From positions 1 to 8,503 of the forward strand of contig CAJUJI010000122.1 of NCBI GenBank assembly GCA_910586875.1: 8,503 nt of DNA. Direction: 5' to 3'. Position 1 is the stretch's first letter, and every line of letters begins with the position of its first letter. The DNA comes from an uncultured Anaerotruncus sp. (GTDB taxonomy: Bacteria; Bacillota; Clostridia; Oscillospirales; Ruminococcaceae). The translations under genes were made by a program, and so were the position numbers. Positions 5,484-8,503 of this stretch are shown one piece after another. Below the pieces are notes generated by a model, which saw only the letters and a program-made list of their open reading frames with translations, was not told the DNA's origin and searched no databases.

Positions 5484-6176
5484 TCATATCACCTCCGGGC
5501 GCAGGATCTCTGGGCTATCAAAGGGTGGGATGCACAGCACCCCTTGCTGTAACCTAGCATGAAACAGGGTCACATACGGTTTGGCTTTTTCCGTTACCTG
5601 CCATTTATGCAGATCAAATACATCATATAGCATCAGCCCTAGGTCCAGGTCTAGGGAGATAGGCTGTGTCTCCCCATCTGCGAGCGCGAAATAGGCTACA
5701 AATTCCCGCAATCCTAACGACGGTTGATAAAAGCATTGTCCTCGCTGGATGCGCCGCAGGGCCTGATTGTAAAGGCGTTCCTCCGGTTCATGATAATCTG
5801 GCTGACGGCAAATAGATGCGTGCACCCGATAACGAACATCTCGTAAGGCCACCGTTTGTCGCTGGGTACGGCCCTTATTGCCATCTTCTCCAGCATAATC
5901 CACAAGAATCGGACCGTCGGACCGTGGGCGGCCATCGGCTTTGACCGACAGCACCTCTTTTACCTCGTTGCGTTTGAAGCTGATGTACCGCAGTGGCCGA
6001 AGCACCTCAATGCGGTTGATTTGCCAGTAAAATTCCTGAGGCTTGCTATAAATGGCACTCAATAGCCCTCGCATCGCTGATGGGGTCGGCACAGGGTAGG
6101 TCAAGCGTTCCACCTTGGACTCTGGGCGGGAAAAACAGGCAAAGTCTCCCCAGATATCTACAGCAATTTCTCTCAC
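5484..6176 (-). CDS. cas5c: Cas5c (Cas5d) pre-crRNA endoribonuclease and effector subunit
   Basis: In type I-C Cas5c replaces Cas6: it cuts the repeat hairpin and stays on the 5' tag. I start it at GTG 6176 (230 aa). AAAGGA at 6191-6186 is 9 nt upstream, and the family N-terminus (VDIWGDFACFSRPE) follows at once. The TTG at 6200 would add eight residues but has no ribosome site and overlaps the cas3 stop. Family motifs are TPSAMRGLLSAIYSKP, LRPLRYISFKRNEV and RGQCFYQPSLGLREF. The Tyr of AIYSKP (residue 43; 51 from the TTG) matches catalytic Y46 of Bacillus halodurans Cas5d. By hand alignment the K116-H117 pair of that enzyme falls on Arg-Leu here, a possible change in the active site. It begins 20 bp after cas3 and ends 1 bp before cas8c. 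Confidence 0.95.
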   Translation of the reverse strand: MREIAVDIWGDFACFSRPESKVERLTYPVPTPSAMRGLLSAIYSKPQEFYWQINRIEVLRPLRYISFKRNEVKEVLSVKADGRPRSDGPILVDYAGEDGNKGRTQRQTVALRDVRYRVHASICRQPDYHEPEERLYNQALRRIQRGQCFYQPSLGLREFVAYFALADGETQPISLDLDLGLMLYDVFDLHKWQVTEKAKPYVTLFHARLQQGVLCIPPFDSPEILRPEVI

Positions 6177-6196
6177 AGCATCACATCCTTTCTGGT

Positions 6197-8455
6197 TCAA
6201 TAAATTTGTTCGGTAAGGGCATCCAGGTGCAGACCTGTGCGTTGACTGTCATATTGTTTGGAATCACGCAGAAGGTAGCAGCCAGCGGGGGTTGGGGGAA
6301 TGCCATAACGAGCGGGGGTATGCAGCTGCTCGCAACAGTCAAAAACTAATTTTTTATCGAAACAATTCACCATCAAGGGAGCAGCTTGACGCAGCCAGTC
6401 ACCGGTGATACCATCGGCAGCAGCCTGACATAGCCGGTCATATAATGCTTGCTCCTCCAGGTAGGGGACAATCACTGGTACACCTGTCTGCTGGATAAGC
6501 TGGTATTGTCTCTGTGTTTCCTGGAAATCGCCAATTTCAATCGCATGGGTCAAATCAGGTTTGTCATGCAACTGACCGTCTTGGTAAAGAATGGTATAGT
6601 ATTCACGGATATGGGATAGATCATCCAAATCGATAGGGTGACGGGCCAGGAGGGTGCGCACAGCATTTGCTCCTTGGCGGTAGAAATCCTCCGGATAAAG
6701 TCGCTGGTCCTGAGCGGGATCTTCTGTTTGAGGAACGAACACGGTCAGTTTTCCCCGACAACGAGCATCATGGCGGTTACAACGTCCGGCTGCTTGGATG
6801 ATCCCCTCTAAAGGAGCCAGCGCGCGGAACATAGAAACAAAGCTGATGTCTACACCCGCTTCTATACATTGTGTAGCTGCCAGATAGCATGGCAAACCGG
6901 CCTGCAAGCGGTAACGTATCTCTGTGAGGACCGCTGTGCGGTGTGCAGGGCACAGGTCGGTAGAGAGCAGAAAAACAGAATCCGGCGGACAAAGCTGCTG
7001 CAAAGCGGTATAAACATTGTGAGCATGGCGGCGCAGATTGACAATGACGCAGGCATTGGGGGTTTGGACGGCCTGGTAAGCAATTTCCGAAAAGGAGATC
7101 GGCTCCATCTGCCAATGGCAGTCCACCCTGCGAGCAGCGTTAAAGAGGGATTGGACATCTGGCACCAGTTCACGGGGAGTCCAGGTGGAATCTGGCAAAA
7201 CATCAAAGGCGGGTTGGGTGGCGGTGGAAAACACCACTGTGCACCCCCAATACCTGCACAACGCCTGGAGGGTACGAAGAGTCGCACCCGCTAATGTCAC
7301 TGGCAAACTTTGCGCCTCATCAAACAGGATAACACTGCCAGCAATCTGGTGAAGGCGCCGACAATCCGGACCGCGGCAGGAAAACAAACCCTCAAAAAAT
7401 TTGACCGAAGTGGTGACGATGCAGGGTGCGTCCCATCTTTGCGCTAGGTCCCTGGCAGCTTGTTCGTCCTTTGGTGCCATTTGACTATGGTCCTCTAGTA
7501 GCTGCGGGATAATTTTGCGATAGATGGCAGCATTCTGCTCAATGATGGAAATAAAGGGTAACACAAAGATCATCCGCCGTCTACCATGGAGAATCTGCTG
7601 CAAACCAAAGGCAAGCATAGCAAGAGTTTTACCTGCGCCAGTAGGTGCTGTAAGGGTATAGGTGCCGGGAACGGCTGTCGCACCAGCGGCCTGACAAAGT
7701 TGGAACAGCCTGTCCCGTAAAACGACAATTGCCGGGTCGCAAGAAGCAGCGGCTTGCTGCCGTAAGGTCTGGCGGTAATGTTCCAGTGATTCCCAGGCGG
7801 CTGTCACATCCAGCGGTGGAGCAGAGGTTTGTGTTAGATAATTGGGAGAAAAATGTTCAGCGGAAGCACTGTAATCTGCATCGGTCAACGCAGAGTAAAG
7901 AAGGCGGGTGTATAGCATCCATTCTAAAAAACCGACCTGTCTCAAAGGAGGTAAATCCGTAGGAAACGGTCGGTAAGTGGGCAAAGCATTTTTATTTTCT
8001 TTGATAAAAGCCTGAAGAGCTATTTGGCAGGCAGGATCTTTGGCACTGGGAATAGCATAGCACTGCCCATCAGGACTTTTTCCATCGGTATGAGCAGTGA
8101 GCCAGGCGTCCAGCTCGCCAGTGTCAAAATTTGTTAGAGCGCTGTGATGGGCGCGCACAGCCAGAGCTAGTGGAAGTAGCCCCAAAGCGGTATTGTTCCC
8201 ATTGCGGCATATTTTGCCATACAACAGCGCTGCACCAGGCAAAGCATGATCAATGTGTTGTGCACGCCCTGCCAATACATCCTGAAAACGATCGCTGTAT
8301 TTCCCAAAATCATGAAAAAAGCCCATCCATTCCCCAATGGACGCATCACCTAATGTGGCACAAAAAAGTCGACACAAGTCAGCGGTGCGCTGGAGATGAT
8401 GGGCTATTGTTTCTTTTTCACCAGCTTGGTTTGCGGAACGGGCGTAATAGGTCAT
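6197..8455 (-). CDS. cas3: Cas3 HD nuclease-helicase
   Basis: Cas3 is recruited to the target-bound effector, nicks the displaced strand with its HD domain and degrades DNA while its SF2 helicase moves 3' to 5'. In 752-aa numbering the HD domain shows H19-H20, H48-D49 (FFHDFGKYS), H103-H104 (RAHHS) and D191/D193 (TDADYSA). The helicase has Walker A APTGAGKT (270-277), a DEAQ box LFDEAQ (377-382), STAT (410-413) and motif VI QAAGRCNR (554-561). All key residues are present, so the enzyme should be active. I choose ATG 8455, with GAAGGG 9 nt upstream. An in-frame TTG at 8494 would add 13 residues but overlaps a likely promoter region. It is the first gene of the operon; the stop is TGA at 6199-6197. 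Confidence 0.97.
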   Translation of the reverse strand: MTYYARSANQAGEKETIAHHLQRTADLCRLFCATLGDASIGEWMGFFHDFGKYSDRFQDVLAGRAQHIDHALPGAALLYGKICRNGNNTALGLLPLALAVRAHHSALTNFDTGELDAWLTAHTDGKSPDGQCYAIPSAKDPACQIALQAFIKENKNALPTYRPFPTDLPPLRQVGFLEWMLYTRLLYSALTDADYSASAEHFSPNYLTQTSAPPLDVTAAWESLEHYRQTLRQQAAASCDPAIVVLRDRLFQLCQAAGATAVPGTYTLTAPTGAGKTLAMLAFGLQQILHGRRRMIFVLPFISIIEQNAAIYRKIIPQLLEDHSQMAPKDEQAARDLAQRWDAPCIVTTSVKFFEGLFSCRGPDCRRLHQIAGSVILFDEAQSLPVTLAGATLRTLQALCRYWGCTVVFSTATQPAFDVLPDSTWTPRELVPDVQSLFNAARRVDCHWQMEPISFSEIAYQAVQTPNACVIVNLRRHAHNVYTALQQLCPPDSVFLLSTDLCPAHRTAVLTEIRYRLQAGLPCYLAATQCIEAGVDISFVSMFRALAPLEGIIQAAGRCNRHDARCRGKLTVFVPQTEDPAQDQRLYPEDFYRQGANAVRTLLARHPIDLDDLSHIREYYTILYQDGQLHDKPDLTHAIEIGDFQETQRQYQLIQQTGVPVIVPYLEEQALYDRLCQAAADGITGDWLRQAAPLMVNCFDKKLVFDCCEQLHTPARYGIPPTPAGCYLLRDSKQYDSQRTGLHLDALTEQIY

Positions 8456-8480
8456 AATAAAATACCCTTCTGTCGAGATC

Positions 8481-8491
8481 ACAATATTGTA
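8481..8491 (-). promoter_or_regulatory. Palindrome and possible -10 box upstream of cas3
   Basis: ACAATATTGT at 8481-8490 is a perfect 10-bp palindrome 26 bp before the cas3 ATG. On the minus strand it overlaps TACAAT (8491-8486), which could act as a -10 box with transcription starting near 8479. The matching -35 position lies at or past the window edge, so the promoter cannot be judged. If real, the overlap would suit a repressor site controlling the cas operon. Confidence 0.3.
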
Positions 8492-8503
8492 CAAATTCTA
8501 TAG

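Noticed and set aside
6177..6200. TTG start for cas5c at 6200
   Set aside because: It has no ribosome site and overlaps the cas3 stop. GTG 6176 has AAAGGA at 9 nt and fits the family N-terminus.
6869..7294. A 141-codon plus-strand frame opposite cas3
   Set aside because: It lies opposite the conserved helicase core, has no recognisable domain, and is best explained as a shadow of cas3 codon use.

Overview
The window is filled by one apparently complete type I-C (formerly Dvulg) CRISPR-Cas locus. All genes lie on the minus strand and are read from right to left: cas3, cas5c, cas8c, cas7c, cas4, cas1, cas2. An AT-rich leader and a CRISPR array follow, and the array runs off the left edge. Gene order, protein families and repeat type all agree with I-C. 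I see no unrelated gene, no transposon and no RNA gene outside the array. Strong AGGAGG-type ribosome sites, roughly balanced GC and protein style suggest a Bacillota host, probably a gut-type Clostridia. That is inference only, since no taxonomic marker is present.

Layout: 1-434 is the array, with seven identical 31-bp repeats, six whole spacers and a partial spacer at the edge. 435-626 is the leader, with a likely pre-crRNA promoter. 627-2675 is the adaptation module (cas2, cas1, cas4). 2665-6176 is the effector module (cas7c, cas8c with a predicted internal cas11c, cas5c). 6197-8455 is cas3. 8456-8503 is the upstream region, including a short palindrome. Genes are separated by at most 42 bp or overlap slightly, so they look like one operon.

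How it works, from knowledge of the family: Cas4-Cas1-Cas2 select and insert spacers at the leader end. The array is transcribed on the minus strand. Cas5c cuts each repeat at the base of its hairpin, leaving an 11-nt 5' tag. Cas5c, Cas7c, Cas8c and Cas11c bind the crRNA and find the target, and Cas3 is recruited to unwind and degrade it.

The system type is well known; the interest is in details. (1) cas1 has no ATG, GTG or TTG at the position its N-terminus and Shine-Dalgarno site require, and seems to begin at ATA. (2) cas4 and cas1 share a frame, separated by one TGA in a leaky context. (3) A textbook internal ribosome site in cas8c predicts a 132-aa Cas11c. (4) One spacer is almost a perfect hairpin. 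(5) The usual Lys/His cleavage residues of Cas5c appear substituted.
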